A stretch of 64,000 bases of DNA from Gracilimonas sp. (GCF_014762685.1 NZ_JABURM010000005.1:1860001-1924000), one strand, 5' to 3'. Positions 27,358 to 38,068 are shown, counted from the first letter of the stretch. The notes: generated by a model not told the origin, from the sequence alone. Made by a program: numbers and translations.

Positions 27358-28188
27358 ATGGAACTTATACCCGATTGGTTTTACGAATTAAATCCCATCT
27401 TGCAGGCTTTCAGCGGAGGCCTCTTTACCTGGGCTGTTACAGCTCTTGGTGCAGCTTTAGTCTTTTTCACCAAGGCCGTAAACTATAAATTACTTGATGC
27501 TATGATGGGTTTTGCTGCCGGTGTTATGATTGCCGCCAGTGTTTGGTCGCTTATCATCCCTTCTATTGACATGGCCGAAGCTCAAGGCCTTATCTCCTGG
27601 ATGCCTGCTGCTGTAGGCTTTTTAGCGGGAGGAATTTTTCTGAGAATTTGCGACCAATATCTTCCCCACTTACACATTGGAATGCCCCGTGATGCAGCTG
27701 AAGGGATGGAAACCTCATGGAAACGGGCAACTCTTTTAGTACTTGCCATCACCTTACACAACATCCCCGAGGGCTTAGCTATTGGGGTTCTGTTTGGTGC
27801 AGCTTCTATTGGCCTGGAAACCGCAGGGGGTGCAACTGTTGCAGCAGCAATTGTTTTAGCTCTTGGCATCGGAATTCAGAATTTCCCTGAAGGAATGGCG
27901 GTTTCTATGCCCCTTAGACGCGAGGGTGTTGGTGTTTTCAAAAGCTTTAATTACGGACAAATATCCGGTGTTGTTGAGCCGATCTCTGCCGTCATCGGGG
28001 CCGCTGCAGTTATTTTCATACAGCCTATTTTACCTTATGCCTTGGCTTTTGCAGCCGGAGCTATGATTTACGTGGTGATTGAAGAGCTGATTCCGGAAAG
28101 TCAACTGCACGGAAATACTGACCTCGCTACTCTTGGAGCCATGGGTGGCTTTGTGTTGATGATGGTTTTGGATGTAGCGTTAGGTTAA
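27358..28188 (+). CDS. ZIP-family divalent metal transporter
   Basis: 276 residues, eight membrane helices, GufA/ZupT-like. Both metal motifs are intact: [14 protein letters not shown] in helix IV and [16 protein letters not shown] in helix V; the usual second-motif His is an Asn/Phe-type variant (QNFPEG), as in the GufA subgroup. Such carriers import Zn, Mn or Fe into the cytoplasm. A TTAG-N6-CTAA box upstream hints at metal-dependent repression. The 3' spacer shows no convincing terminator. Confidence 0.92.
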   Translation: MELIPDWFYELNPILQAFSGGLFTWAVTALGAALVFFTKAVNYKLLDAMMGFAAGVMIAASVWSLIIPSIDMAEAQGLISWMPAAVGFLAGGIFLRICDQYLPHLHIGMPRDAAEGMETSWKRATLLVLAITLHNIPEGLAIGVLFGAASIGLETAGGATVAAAIVLALGIGIQNFPEGMAVSMPLRREGVGVFKSFNYGQISGVVEPISAVIGAAAVIFIQPILPYALAFAAGAMIYVVIEELIPESQLHGNTDLATLGAMGGFVLMMVLDVALG

Positions 28189-28270
28189 TAATGGTTTAAA
28201 AATGATTTCTTAAAGTCGTTCACCATTTCGTACCTTTAAAGTCTTATCATTTCATTTAAATACGATTGCA

Positions 28271-29941
28271 TTGAGCGACAATAAGATTATTTTTTCGATG
28301 GTTGGGGTTAGTAAAACCTATAAACCCAATAAAACGGTTTTAAAAGATATTTACCTCTCCTTCTTTTACGGAGCAAAAATCGGGGTGCTTGGTTTAAACG
28401 GTGCAGGTAAATCTACTCTCTTGAGAATTATAGCCGGCGAAGATAAAAACTATCAAGGTGATATTAGCTTTCAAAAAGGTATCAGCTTCGGCTATTTATC
28501 TCAAGAACCAAAGTTGGACCCCTCAAAATCGGTTAAAGAAATTGTAGAAGAAGGGGTTCAGGAAACAATGGATTTGCTGAAGGAGTATGAAGATATCAAC
28601 ACAGCATTTAGTGATCCTGATGCCAACTATGAAAAACTCATTGAAAAGCAGTCGAAATTGCAGGAGAAAATTGACCGAATTGATGCCTGGGATATTGACA
28701 GTAAACTGGAACAAGCGATGGATGCTCTGCGCTGCCCTCCCGGTGATACATCAGTAGAGATCCTGTCAGGTGGTGAGGCGCGACGTGTAGCCCTATGTCG
28801 TCTGCTCCTCAAAAAGCCAGACGTGCTTCTGCTCGATGAGCCAACGAACCACTTAGATGCCGAATCTGTGGGTTGGCTGGAGCAACATTTAGCCCGGTAT
28901 GAAGGAACTGTTATTGCAGTAACTCACGATCGTTACTTTCTTGATAATGTTGCCGGATGGATTTTAGAATTAGATCGCGGAGAAGGAATCCCGTTTGAAG
29001 GAAATTACAGTTCTTGGCTGGAGCAAAAATCAAAACGACTTGAGCAGGAAGAAAAAGAAGAATCCAAGCGGCAAAAAACGTTAAAACAAGAATTAGATTG
29101 GATTCGCCAAAACCCAAAAGGCCGGCGTGCTAAGAGTAAAGCCCGCATTAATAAATATGAAGAACTACTTTCCGAGGAAAATGAAAAGCGCCGGGATGAT
29201 ATGGAAATTTTTATCCCAGCCGGTCCCCGGCTTGGAGATAAAGTTATAGTGGCAGAACATGTTAACAAAGGATTTGAAGACCGCTTGTTGATTGAGGACA
29301 TGAATTTCCGACTCCCTCCCGGGGGTATCGTAGGGGTAATTGGGCCAAACGGCGCCGGTAAAACCACTCTCTTTAAAATGATAACCGGACAGGAAAAACC
29401 GGATAGCGGTAAATTAGAGACCGGAGATACTGTTGAATTAGGTTATATTGATCAAAAACGACCATTGGATCCTTCCAAGACCATTTGGGAAGAAATCTCA
29501 GGCGGACAGGATACCATCAAACTTGGAAACCGGGAAGTAAACTCGCGAGCTTATGTGGCTCGTTTCAACTTTAGTGGCAGTGACCAACAAAAGAAAGTAA
29601 CAGAGCTCTCAGGAGGAGAACGAAATCGAGTTCACCTTGCCAAGATGTTGAAAGAGGGTGCTAATGTATTGCTTTTGGATGAGCCAACTAATGATTTGGA
29701 TGTAAATACCCTTCGTGCATTAGAAGAGGCTTTATTAAACTTCGCCGGTTGCGCAGTGGTTATCTCTCACGACAGATGGTTTCTTGATCGTATTGCAACC
29801 CATATTCTGGCCTTCGAAGGTGATAGTCAGGTTTATTGGTTTGAAGGAAACTTTGAAGAATATGAAGAAAATAAAAAACAGCGGTTAGGCATTACTGATG
29901 ACCAACCACACCGCATTAAATACAAAAAGTTGATGCGCTAA
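28271..29941 (+). CDS. ettA: ABC-F energy-dependent translational throttle (EttA)
   Basis: 556 residues with two ATP-binding domains and no membrane part. Domain 1: Walker [10 protein letters not shown] (about 43-51), [21 protein letters not shown]. Domain 2: [33 protein letters not shown]. An inter-domain linker with [15 protein letters not shown] and the EttA-type arm region are visible. EttA binds the ribosomal E site and gates early translation by energy state. The start is TTG 28271: the next ATG would cut into the first strand. Confidence 0.93.
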   Translation: MSDNKIIFSMVGVSKTYKPNKTVLKDIYLSFFYGAKIGVLGLNGAGKSTLLRIIAGEDKNYQGDISFQKGISFGYLSQEPKLDPSKSVKEIVEEGVQETMDLLKEYEDINTAFSDPDANYEKLIEKQSKLQEKIDRIDAWDIDSKLEQAMDALRCPPGDTSVEILSGGEARRVALCRLLLKKPDVLLLDEPTNHLDAESVGWLEQHLARYEGTVIAVTHDRYFLDNVAGWILELDRGEGIPFEGNYSSWLEQKSKRLEQEEKEESKRQKTLKQELDWIRQNPKGRRAKSKARINKYEELLSEENEKRRDDMEIFIPAGPRLGDKVIVAEHVNKGFEDRLLIEDMNFRLPPGGIVGVIGPNGAGKTTLFKMITGQEKPDSGKLETGDTVELGYIDQKRPLDPSKTIWEEISGGQDTIKLGNREVNSRAYVARFNFSGSDQQKKVTELSGGERNRVHLAKMLKEGANVLLLDEPTNDLDVNTLRALEEALLNFAGCAVVISHDRWFLDRIATHILAFEGDSQVYWFEGNFEEYEENKKQRLGITDDQPHRIKYKKLMR

Positions 29942-30057
29942 ATTAAACTGAAGGTCTTATTATATTTAGCAGATTTGCATTATTGGTAATTGATACTAAT
30001 CAACCAAATTTATTTAATAGTTGGCATAGGGCAAAAACATCTAAAAAAGAATAAAAT

Positions 30058-31827
30058 ATGTATAAAGATCTCAGAAAAGGTCGTTTAGATGTAGACCGAA
30101 AACTTTTTAGTGTTGTTGTATTTGGCTTTATTTGCGCCCTTTTACTCATCCTAACAGTTAACTTTTCTATCAATACATCTTCAGGTATCAGGGCATATGT
30201 AGCGGGTGAAGCATATTGGGCAAAAGCACAAAAAGAAGCGGCAATTCATCTTAGTAATTATCTGCTTACCGAAAATGAGAGAGACTATCAAAACTTCAAA
30301 AGTGTTTTAAAGATAAATGAAGGGGACCGGATTGCGAGAGAGGAACTGCTCAAAGAAGAATATGATTACCAAACGGTCTATGAGGGTTTTATAACAGGGA
30401 AAAATCATCCGGACGATATTCCTGATATGATAAACCTTTTTCGCCGATTCAAAAATGTTTCACATGTTAAAGAAGCTGTAGATATTTGGGCGGCCGCTGA
30501 TAAAAAAATTGAAGAATTAATCACATTTGCCGATTCAATTCGATCAGAAATCCAACGGGGAGATGTTGGCCTTATGCAAAAGGAGGAATGGCTCTTAGCT
30601 TTAAGAGACCTTGATCACGAACTTACCGACCTGGAATATCAGTTCTCTTTATCTATGGGAAATATGGCTCGGTTAGTAAATGATATTTTCCGGTGGACTA
30701 CCATCATTTTGGGGTTACTGCTGATTTCAATAGGAATTTGGATTACACTCCGGTTTTATAAAAGCACAAATATATGGATGAGTGCACTCAAAAAAAGTGA
30801 AGAAAAATTCAAAAATGTGCTCGATAACTCCAAAGATGTACTTTATAAAATGGATCTGAAAAGCAGAAAATATGTTTTTGTGAGTCCCGCTTTAGAAAGC
30901 ATGCTTGGATATGATACTCAAAATTTAATGGAAGGCGGGGTTGAATTTATTCTTTCCATTATGCATCCAGATGACAAGAAGCGCATGAATAAAGTCGTTG
31001 AAAAATATAACCATCTCGATGACGGTGATTTTCTTCCTGTCGTGCAATTCCGGCTTCAGGACAGCGAGGGAAACTGGAAATGGGTAAGCAATGTCCGAAC
31101 CTTGGTTAAGGATGAAAATGGCAAGCCTGATGCTATTGTGGGGGCTGTTCGGGATATATCGACTCAAAAAGCACAGGAAAAGAAAATCACCGAATCACTC
31201 CATGAAAAAGAAATTCTTTTAAAAGAAATTCACCACCGGGTTAAAAATAATCTGGCTATAGTTTCAAGTTTATTAGAGCTCCAAAAAGACGGAGTAAGTG
31301 AAGAAGTCCAGAAAATGCTTAGTTCCAGCCAGGCGCGAATCAAATCCATTGCCAAAGTTCATGAAAAGCTTTATGAATCAACCACTCTCTCCGATATCCC
31401 CCTTGACACCTACATCACTGAAATAACCGAAGAAATTGAAAAAGCGTACAAATCCAAGGAAAAACAAATAGATATAAAAATTGATATCACGCCAATTACC
31501 GTAAATATCAATGAAGCGATACCTATCGGGTTAATCCTAAACGAGCTTATTAATAATGCTTTTAAGCATGCTTTTAGTGGGCTCCAAAACGGCATTTTAA
31601 AAATTCTTCTTCAAAAAGCTGACCGGGGCATGGAGCTTATCGTAGAGAGTAATGGTAATCAAATGGATGCTGATTTTGATGCGTCGAAAAGCGGTTCACT
31701 TGGAATGACGTTGATAAAATTATTAGTTAAACGTATAAATGGGAAGCTGGAAATTGAACAAGATGAATGGACCAGGTTCAAAATTTGGTTTGAATTAGAG
31801 AAGACTAGTCCAAGCAATATTACTTAA
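30058..31827 (+). CDS. Orphan sensor histidine kinase (PAS, HisKA_2)
   Basis: 589 residues. Two membrane helices (about 20-42 and 216-237) enclose a helical periplasmic sensor of about 175 residues. Then come a PAS/PAC domain (about 250-375), a HisKA_2/HWE-type phosphoacceptor with EIHHRVKNNLAIVSSLLEL (His392/393) and a HATPase with ILNELINNAFKHAF. No response regulator lies nearby, so the partner is elsewhere. HisKA_2 kinases commonly act in general stress or light signalling; the input here is unknown. Confidence 0.9.
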   Translation: MYKDLRKGRLDVDRKLFSVVVFGFICALLLILTVNFSINTSSGIRAYVAGEAYWAKAQKEAAIHLSNYLLTENERDYQNFKSVLKINEGDRIAREELLKEEYDYQTVYEGFITGKNHPDDIPDMINLFRRFKNVSHVKEAVDIWAAADKKIEELITFADSIRSEIQRGDVGLMQKEEWLLALRDLDHELTDLEYQFSLSMGNMARLVNDIFRWTTIILGLLLISIGIWITLRFYKSTNIWMSALKKSEEKFKNVLDNSKDVLYKMDLKSRKYVFVSPALESMLGYDTQNLMEGGVEFILSIMHPDDKKRMNKVVEKYNHLDDGDFLPVVQFRLQDSEGNWKWVSNVRTLVKDENGKPDAIVGAVRDISTQKAQEKKITESLHEKEILLKEIHHRVKNNLAIVSSLLELQKDGVSEEVQKMLSSSQARIKSIAKVHEKLYESTTLSDIPLDTYITEITEEIEKAYKSKEKQIDIKIDITPITVNINEAIPIGLILNELINNAFKHAFSGLQNGILKILLQKADRGMELIVESNGNQMDADFDASKSGSLGMTLIKLLVKRINGKLEIEQDEWTRFKIWFELEKTSPSNIT

Positions 31828-31830
31828 AAA

Positions 31831-33309
31831 TCATTCCTCAATACCCTGCCCGGCATCTATTTCCTTTAGACTGTCATAATCATTTGTACCAACCACCCAA
31901 TTATATATATTAAGACAGTCACGATCATTGATATCAGCCAGTTCGAATCCCATTCCTCCTGCACCTGATGCTACCGTTACTCTCAGGTTTTGAATGTTTT
32001 TTCTTATCTGAAAAGGGTTTTTTGTAAGGTCAACATTTTGAATTCGATTTCTCTTTACAATAGCTACCGTTCGGGATAAGACCCGGTATCGCATCCGTAA
32101 AATACTCTCATCAACAGCCAACGCGGCATCTTTATAACGCAGCCAGCCAAGATATCCTAAAAGCGGTACTAACAACCCAATCAACCAACCGTAATCCAAC
32201 AAAAGCCATAACAATGGAATAGCAACTAATAGTAAATAATTCGGGCGACGTATATATCGGAATAGTACATTTTTAGGGGGGCTTATTTCAAATGCTGGTT
32301 CTCCATATTCGGGCAAAAATTCAGTCAGAAACGCACTCAAGCTTTCAGAAGCCATAAAGGGTGCCATAACAATAGAACGGCCTTTCTGGGTCTGATCAAA
32401 GCCCGCACTTTCTACGTAAACCATTCCATAGCCAAACGGCTGACGAATAATTCCCTCCACAAACCGAACCGCCTGGATGCGGTCGTAAGGAACGGTAATA
32501 TGCTTTCGCTCCAGTAATCCGGTAGTAATGATAAGTTCCTTGGAAGTTTTCTGAAGCCGAAAATCAGAATAATTAAAAATCACTCCTAAAAATGACAATG
32601 TCCATGAAACTATAATAATAACGATGACCAAAGTGGCTATTACAGTAACATTACTATAACCGGGAGCAGCTTCATAAATATATTCTATGGTTTCTTCATT
32701 AATAACTTGGTCAAGTTGTCCTGAAATAGCTCCCAATATGGATGCGATTAATCCAAAATTACCGGACGTGAAAGCGGCAAAAACCAAATCTTTCGTAGAT
32801 AATTTCCACGTGCCTAAAACTTCTTCTTCAGGTTCTTCAGTATTTTCGGTTAATGCATCTTCTCCCGGAAAGCTGTTTTTTCTCTTGCGTAATTCCGTCC
32901 TCAGAGCTTCTGCTTCCTCCCTCGATATTGCACTTATTGTTGCTGTTTCAGTGCCCCCTCCTGCCGTTTTAACCTCTACTTTTACCAGACCGAACATTCG
33001 TTGCAGCAAGCCCTCCGTTATATCAATAACCTGTATACGATCTTTAGAAAGGTATAACTTATTCCTTACAACAATTCCTTTCCGAATCTGTAGTTCATCT
33101 TCATATACACGATACTTAAATACCCACCAACCAAATGCACCTCCAAGTAACGCGACTCCTAAACCACCCATCAAAAAGTATAAAAAATATCCTTCTGTAT
33201 TGGAGGTCCCGATAAAAAGCAGAATTATAATGGTTATAAAATTCTGCCGAATTAAGTCCAAAACCCTCGTTATAGCAGCTACGGGATGCTGTCTTTTAAA
33301 TTCAGACAT
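31831..33309 (-). CDS. Bacterial PH-domain membrane protein (YdbT-like)
   Basis: 492 residues, with about five to six membrane helices in pairs and three bPH2 domains (about 65-150, 240-320 and 390-470). Each domain opens with a strand such as ELQIRKGIVVRNKLYLSKDRIQVIDI or LLERKHITVPYDRIQAVRF. It overlaps the upstream YdbS-like gene by 8 bp; in Bacillus, YdbS and YdbT are also paired and protect against antimicrobial compounds such as amylocyclicin. Role here: envelope, not otherwise known. The 3' end is convergent with the histidine kinase, 3 bp apart. Confidence 0.87.
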   Translation of the reverse strand: MSEFKRQHPVAAITRVLDLIRQNFITIIILLFIGTSNTEGYFLYFLMGGLGVALLGGAFGWWVFKYRVYEDELQIRKGIVVRNKLYLSKDRIQVIDITEGLLQRMFGLVKVEVKTAGGGTETATISAISREEAEALRTELRKRKNSFPGEDALTENTEEPEEEVLGTWKLSTKDLVFAAFTSGNFGLIASILGAISGQLDQVINEETIEYIYEAAPGYSNVTVIATLVIVIIIVSWTLSFLGVIFNYSDFRLQKTSKELIITTGLLERKHITVPYDRIQAVRFVEGIIRQPFGYGMVYVESAGFDQTQKGRSIVMAPFMASESLSAFLTEFLPEYGEPAFEISPPKNVLFRYIRRPNYLLLVAIPLLWLLLDYGWLIGLLVPLLGYLGWLRYKDAALAVDESILRMRYRVLSRTVAIVKRNRIQNVDLTKNPFQIRKNIQNLRVTVASGAGGMGFELADINDRDCLNIYNWVVGTNDYDSLKEIDAGQGIEE

Positions 33310-33811
33310 CGCCTTTTACCTTTCTTACCAGGGTTGAAATGGTGTTTCGTAATTCATCAGCCGTATCATCATCAAGGGCCGGAATTTCATGCGTGGTAGC
33401 CGCGGTTGATATGGTAACGGATGACAGCCCAAACTTACGATAAACAGGTCCCTGACGTGTATCAACATGCTGAACCCGGTTTATAGGCACCAAAGTTCTT
33501 TTTTTGATGATAATTCCGCGCAGCATATCTATTTCCTTCTCTGAGACGTCATATTTCCAACGCTGCCAGCGAAGTTTTGGTAACAGAATTCCCGTTAATA
33601 AGTAAAAAATTAACGCTATTAGAAAAAAAGATGTGAATAACACCCAATCTATTCCATTGTACCAGGTTTGTGCCATACTTAAATTTTTCCCAACAGCAAT
33701 ACCCATGTAAAATGCAGCGGGACTGAACCATAAAAGTCCAAATAATAAAGCATTAATTGTCCATGCTTTTATAGCATTTTCGTGGATTCGGGTGCCGGGT
33801 TCTTGATTCAT
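33302..33811 (-). CDS. Bacterial PH-domain membrane protein (YdbS-like)
   Basis: 169 residues with two membrane helices (about 17-75) and one bPH2 domain (about 80-165; YDVSEKEIDMLRGIIIKKRTLVP and INRVQHVDTRQGP). First gene of the two-gene YdbS/YdbT unit. A terminator of the upstream small gene lies 70 bp before it. Confidence 0.88.
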   Translation of the reverse strand: MNQEPGTRIHENAIKAWTINALLFGLLWFSPAAFYMGIAVGKNLSMAQTWYNGIDWVLFTSFFLIALIFYLLTGILLPKLRWQRWKYDVSEKEIDMLRGIIIKKRTLVPINRVQHVDTRQGPVYRKFGLSSVTISTAATTHEIPALDDDTADELRNTISTLVRKVKGDV

Positions 33812-33882
33812 ACTAAGCTAACTTGGCTTTGATTTTGGGTGAAGGTATAAACTTCCATTTTCTTTAAAAATTTGTTGAAAAT

Positions 33883-33913
33883 AAAAAAAGCCACACAATG
33901 GTGGCTTTTTTTT
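33883..33913 (-). terminator. Rho-independent terminator of histone H1-like gene
   Basis: Stem AAAAAAAGCCAC (33883-33894) with GTGGCTTTTTTT (33901-33912), 6-nt loop. On the minus strand it lies 18 bp after the small gene's stop and ends in a T run; it could also work on the plus strand. Confidence 0.8.
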
Positions 33914-33930
33914 AGATTTAATAAAAGAAA

Positions 33931-34107
33931 TTACATTGCGTTTTTTCTCGCTTGAATTTCCTGCCGGATTTCGTGAGAAAGATTTTTAAGGGTCATCAAA
34001 TGCTTACGAGCCCTTGTACCAGCGGCTTTGTTTCCTTTCTCATAAAATTTCTGCATTTCAACTTGTAATTCTTCTACTACATTGTTGATATCGTCCATTC
34101 TACTCAT
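33931..34107 (-). CDS. Small histone H1-like DNA-binding protein
   Basis: 58 residues. The core FYEKGNKAAGTRARKHLMTLK matches the Hc1/histone H1-like family common in Bacteroidota; the full protein is amphipathic, with a basic C-terminal half (SHEIRQEIQARKN). Probably a nucleoid-associated protein, a role inferred from the family name and basic charge. GGAGT stands 7 bp before the ATG, one of the clearest Shine-Dalgarno sites here, fitting high expression. Its own terminator follows. Confidence 0.85.
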   Translation of the reverse strand: MSRMDDINNVVEELQVEMQKFYEKGNKAAGTRARKHLMTLKNLSHEIRQEIQARKNAM

Positions 34108-34247
34108 ATGTTGTACTCCTTTTAATTTTATTTCGGTTAAAGGTATTTCATGGAACTAAAAATACCCGCTTTATAACATACTGTTGTAATTACAGTAATA
34201 AAATCTGCGTTAATTTAATAAATAAGTAGGTAAATACATTTTTTTCT

Positions 34248-35543
34248 TTACTCCTTGGTTATAGGCACTGCTTCACGGGTTGTTCCCTTAATCTCATCTA
34301 CCCCATACATTAAACCTAAACCAATGATCAAAAGCAATAAAATTGCACTCATTCCCCAACGCTGACTACCCATAAGAAAAGTAATCCATCCTACCATAAT
34401 CGGTCCTGCAAAAGTAGTAACTTTACCGGATAATGCAAAAAGCCCATACATTTGATTTCGTTTATCTTCGGGGGCAATTCTACCCATAAAAGTTCGGCTT
34501 GATGCTTGTACCGGCCCTACGAAAATTCCGAGCATTAACCCCCATATCCAAAACCATTGCTCATTTTCTACAAAGAGTACTGCCACAACCGGTATAATCA
34601 GACCTATCAATGCCCATACAATTGTGTTCTTACTTCCACTGATATCATCTAACCAGGCAAAACCGAATGCACCGAGACCGGCGGTCACATTGAGCGCGAT
34701 TCCGAACATAAATATCTGACCGGTATCGAAGCCAAATGTTCCTGCTGCATAAACCCCTCCCATAGCAAAGATCGTAGCCAGGCCATCATTATAGAACAAC
34801 CGGGCAAGTAGAAATTTCCAAATATTCGGCTCTTCTTTCAACATAGACAGGCCATTTTTCAGCTCTTTCATCCCATCCGTTATAGCCTGTGAAATGGTCT
34901 TATTTTTGGAAGGAGTATCCGGGGTCTTCAAAAACATGGGTAAACTAAACAAAGCATACCACACTCCGGTGAATACAAAAGTAATTCTTACATTTTGCAG
35001 AGATTCTTCATCTAAACCAAAAACAACAGATCCATACTCTACAAAACCAAAATAACCTATAATAAGACATAGCAACCCGCCGGCATAACCCATTGCCCAC
35101 CCCCATCCTGACCACTTTCCTATAGTGAGACTGGTAGTTAAATCAGGCAGCATGGCATTGTAAAAAATAAAAGAAAGCTCAGCCCCCAATGTTGCTATAA
35201 ATGCCATGGATAAAGCAAACCAAATGAATTCGGAGCTTGGTTCTGCAAACCATAACATGCTGCAACCAATTACACACATAGCGGTGAAAAACACAATCCA
35301 GGGTTTTCTCCTTCCACCTTCATCAGCAATAGCCCCTAAGAATGGAGCAGATAGTGCGATAATCAAACCGGCAAGCCCGATCATATTCCCCCAAAGGGTC
35401 GTCCCCATGGTTTCATTTTCAGCAATAGATTGAGCAAAATAGGCCGCAAACACAAAGGTTTGGATCATTACGAAGTAGGCGGAGTTGGCCCAGTCGTACA
35501 TAGCCCACGCAAGTAAGCCTTTGGTTGAATCAGGTTTGGTCAT
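34248..35543 (-). CDS. UMF1-family MFS transporter
   Basis: 431 residues with about 12 helices, of the Atg22/UMF1 family. It opens with LLAWAMYDWANSAYFVMIQTFVF, a hallmark of the family, and contains FLGAIADEGGRRKPWIVFF (MFS loop) and NAMLPDL. Members export or take up amino acids or other small solutes; no substrate can be named. I use ATG 35543; a TTG two codons earlier is possible. Single gene. Confidence 0.88.
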   Translation of the reverse strand: MTKPDSTKGLLAWAMYDWANSAYFVMIQTFVFAAYFAQSIAENETMGTTLWGNMIGLAGLIIALSAPFLGAIADEGGRRKPWIVFFTAMCVIGCSMLWFAEPSSEFIWFALSMAFIATLGAELSFIFYNAMLPDLTTSLTIGKWSGWGWAMGYAGGLLCLIIGYFGFVEYGSVVFGLDEESLQNVRITFVFTGVWYALFSLPMFLKTPDTPSKNKTISQAITDGMKELKNGLSMLKEEPNIWKFLLARLFYNDGLATIFAMGGVYAAGTFGFDTGQIFMFGIALNVTAGLGAFGFAWLDDISGSKNTIVWALIGLIIPVVAVLFVENEQWFWIWGLMLGIFVGPVQASSRTFMGRIAPEDKRNQMYGLFALSGKVTTFAGPIMVGWITFLMGSQRWGMSAILLLLIIGLGLMYGVDEIKGTTREAVPITKE

Positions 35544-35669
35544 AATCAAGGGTTATGAAAGATGTGCACGAATATCGGTCTTGAGAACGGAAATGCAAAA
35601 TTAAATAGCTGGAAATGAGAACGCGATAAACTTAGTAGGAGATTAACCGTTTCATTTTACAAGTTGAAA

Positions 35670-37010
35670 TTATAAAAGAACGTCATTCACCAATTCCTTT
35701 GCTCCTTTCACACAATCAGGCACGGAAACACCCCAACGATAATTACCTCCAACATAAAGTCCCTGATTTTCTTGTTCGGATTTTGTGATTTCGTTCCTGA
35801 TTCTCCCATATCCTACCTGGAACTGAGGTATTGCTTTGGTCCATAGTTTGGATTTAATGACTGTCGGATTTGCTGAAATCCCCATCAGCTCTGAAAACTC
35901 CTGTACGATCGCTTCTTCAATTTTCTCCACCGGAGATGATAATATCGACCGATCATGGGCTCCGCCGGCCATTAGCGTATAATGTAGCTTTCCTTCCGAA
36001 GTCAATTCCGGAAATATACTGGATTTCCATATAGCTCCCAGCAGCCGGATATTTTCTTTACGCGGGACAAGGAAGCCAAATCCGGATTCAGGAAATTCAA
36101 TATCCTTCTTATTGAAGATAACTTGGGTTGAAAGCATCGGGGCATAATCAATTTTTCCCAGGGTTTGAGATAATTCAGGGTTAAACTCTGACATAATCGA
36201 ACACAGGGTATAAGCAGGCAAGCAAGTAATCACTGTACTTGCCTGATGAGTACCTGCATCCGTCTTCACCTCAAATCCGCTGCGTATTTTTTTAAGGTTG
36301 ATTACTTCCTCATTCAAAATATGGGCCGATAGTTTTTCCGTGACAGCATTTGTTAGTTGCTGAATACCTTTTTTGAAAGTCAAAATCATGGGCTTGATTT
36401 CGGATTTTTCCCTTTTGGATCGAAACATTCCCATCACTAAAGATCCAAATTTGTTCTCAGTTTCAGCCAATTTTGGAAGAATCTCATACTTACTCATCTT
36501 AAAAATATCACCGGCATAAATTCCCGAAAATACCGGATCTACCAAATATTCAACGGCTTCCTTACCAATCCTTCGCTCTAAAAAAGCCCCTACGCTTTCG
36601 TCTTCAGTCTCACCTTTGGGAATAAAAGGTTCTGCAAGCATACGCACCTTTGCTTTTACCGAAAGCACTTCAGTTGTGGCCAGTGTTTTTACTGAAGGCG
36701 TTAACCTCTGAAGTTCCCGGTTTCTTACAATAAACCGGGTTTTGAAGGCTTCTGATATTTGGATAATGTCATCTTTCAACCCTGCTTCTTCCGCCAGTTC
36801 ACGGATAAAACCGTCATGGTCACGAAGGGAATTAGGGCCGAAATCAAACACGGTTTCTTTGGCTTTCTGTGATGAAATCACTCCACCGGTTTCTTCCTCT
36901 TTTTCAATAAGCTTAAAAGAAATGCCTGCTTTGTGCAAATACCATGCTGTAGCCAGGCCGGAGATACCTCCGCCAAGAATAATTATTTCTTTTTTATTTA
37001 AATTACTCAA
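35670..37010 (-). CDS. hemG: Protoporphyrinogen oxidase (FAD)
   Basis: 446 residues. The N-terminal FAD-binding motif is IIILGGGISGLATAWYLHKAG, split here as GGGISGLATA plus the Glu in LIEKEEETGG; C-terminal GLYVGGNYRWGVSVPDCVKGA completes the FAD site. It oxidises protoporphyrinogen IX to protoporphyrin IX, the HemY type. The start is TTG overlapping the hemH stop as TTGA (4 bp), so the two are coupled. Together they make the last two steps of heme synthesis. Confidence 0.92.
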   Translation of the reverse strand: MSNLNKKEIIILGGGISGLATAWYLHKAGISFKLIEKEEETGGVISSQKAKETVFDFGPNSLRDHDGFIRELAEEAGLKDDIIQISEAFKTRFIVRNRELQRLTPSVKTLATTEVLSVKAKVRMLAEPFIPKGETEDESVGAFLERRIGKEAVEYLVDPVFSGIYAGDIFKMSKYEILPKLAETENKFGSLVMGMFRSKREKSEIKPMILTFKKGIQQLTNAVTEKLSAHILNEEVINLKKIRSGFEVKTDAGTHQASTVITCLPAYTLCSIMSEFNPELSQTLGKIDYAPMLSTQVIFNKKDIEFPESGFGFLVPRKENIRLLGAIWKSSIFPELTSEGKLHYTLMAGGAHDRSILSSPVEKIEEAIVQEFSELMGISANPTVIKSKLWTKAIPQFQVGYGRIRNEITKSEQENQGLYVGGNYRWGVSVPDCVKGAKELVNDVLL

Positions 37011-38068
37011 GTTGTTTTTTCTGCCAATTGCAGTTTCTCAGTACACCACTTTTCCAAAGCATCGATCCAAAGATCATCATCATTAACACATGGAATGAGG
37101 ATGAGGTCATCCCCCCCGGCCTCAACAAAGTCTTCTTTTCCGCGAATACCGATTTCTTCCAAGGTCTCAATACAATCAGAGATAAAAGCCGGGCAGGTTA
37201 CTGCTACCTTTTTTACACCTTCTTCAGCCAATCGCACTAATTCCGAATCAGTAGCCGGGCTTAACCAAGGATCAATCCCTAATTTAGACTGAAAAGCAAA
37301 GCTGTACGTAAAATCCATACTATCAAGATTTAAATATTCTGCAGCATTTTGAGTGGTTTTCACGTTTTGGTGCCGGTAACAAAAAGTATGAGCCGGTGAA
37401 TTTACGTTGCAGCAATCCTCACACTTCAGACAATGGTCGCCGGTAATATCTCTTTTCTTTATATGACGCTCGGGTACTCCATGATAAGAAAACATTAAAT
37501 GATCAATGTCATGCTCCTCAATATATGGACGAATACTTTCTCCTAATGCTTTTATATAAAGCGGGTCGTCATAAAAAGCCTCTTTAGTTTCCATTTCCAG
37601 GTGGGGATATTTTTCCAGCCACACTTCTTTGGCTTTCTCGATCACGGTTTCAGTAGTAGCCATGGCATATTGCGGATACAGTGGAATCATAAAAACTTTT
37701 TCCAGGTCAGGGTTTTGCTCCATGAGTGCGTCAAAACCGGCTTCAATAGAAGGATTGCCATAGCGCATACCCATGGCAATGGGAACGTGCTCCCCCAACC
37801 GGGCTTTCAATTTATCAATAACACGCTGGGTGATCACAATCAGAGGAGAACCTTCATCCCACCAAATCAACTCATAAGCTTCAGCTGATTCTTTTGGACG
37901 AAATGGAAGAATCATGGTCTCGACAATTGCCTTACGTATAGGTGAAGGAACATCAATGACTCGTTTATCGGTTAAAAATTCTCTCAAATATACTTTCAGA
38001 TCAGCGGGTTCATAACTATCCGGTGATCCAAGGTTAACTAATAAAATCCCTGTTTTAGATTGTTCCAT
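37007..38068 (-). CDS. hemH: Ferrochelatase
   Basis: 353 residues; inserts Fe2+ into protoporphyrin IX. Motifs: LLVNLGSPDSYEP at the N-terminus, FSYHGVPERHIKKRD with the catalytic His, and FAFQSKLGIDPWLSP with CPAFISDCIETLEEI (Glu). Between them lies a Cys-rich insert, HCLKCEDCCNVNSPAHTFC, five cysteines in about 20 residues; this could hold an Fe-S cluster or zinc, but I cannot tell. First gene of the hemH-hemG pair. Confidence 0.95.
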   Translation of the reverse strand: MEQSKTGILLVNLGSPDSYEPADLKVYLREFLTDKRVIDVPSPIRKAIVETMILPFRPKESAEAYELIWWDEGSPLIVITQRVIDKLKARLGEHVPIAMGMRYGNPSIEAGFDALMEQNPDLEKVFMIPLYPQYAMATTETVIEKAKEVWLEKYPHLEMETKEAFYDDPLYIKALGESIRPYIEEHDIDHLMFSYHGVPERHIKKRDITGDHCLKCEDCCNVNSPAHTFCYRHQNVKTTQNAAEYLNLDSMDFTYSFAFQSKLGIDPWLSPATDSELVRLAEEGVKKVAVTCPAFISDCIETLEEIGIRGKEDFVEAGGDDLILIPCVNDDDLWIDALEKWCTEKLQLAEKTT

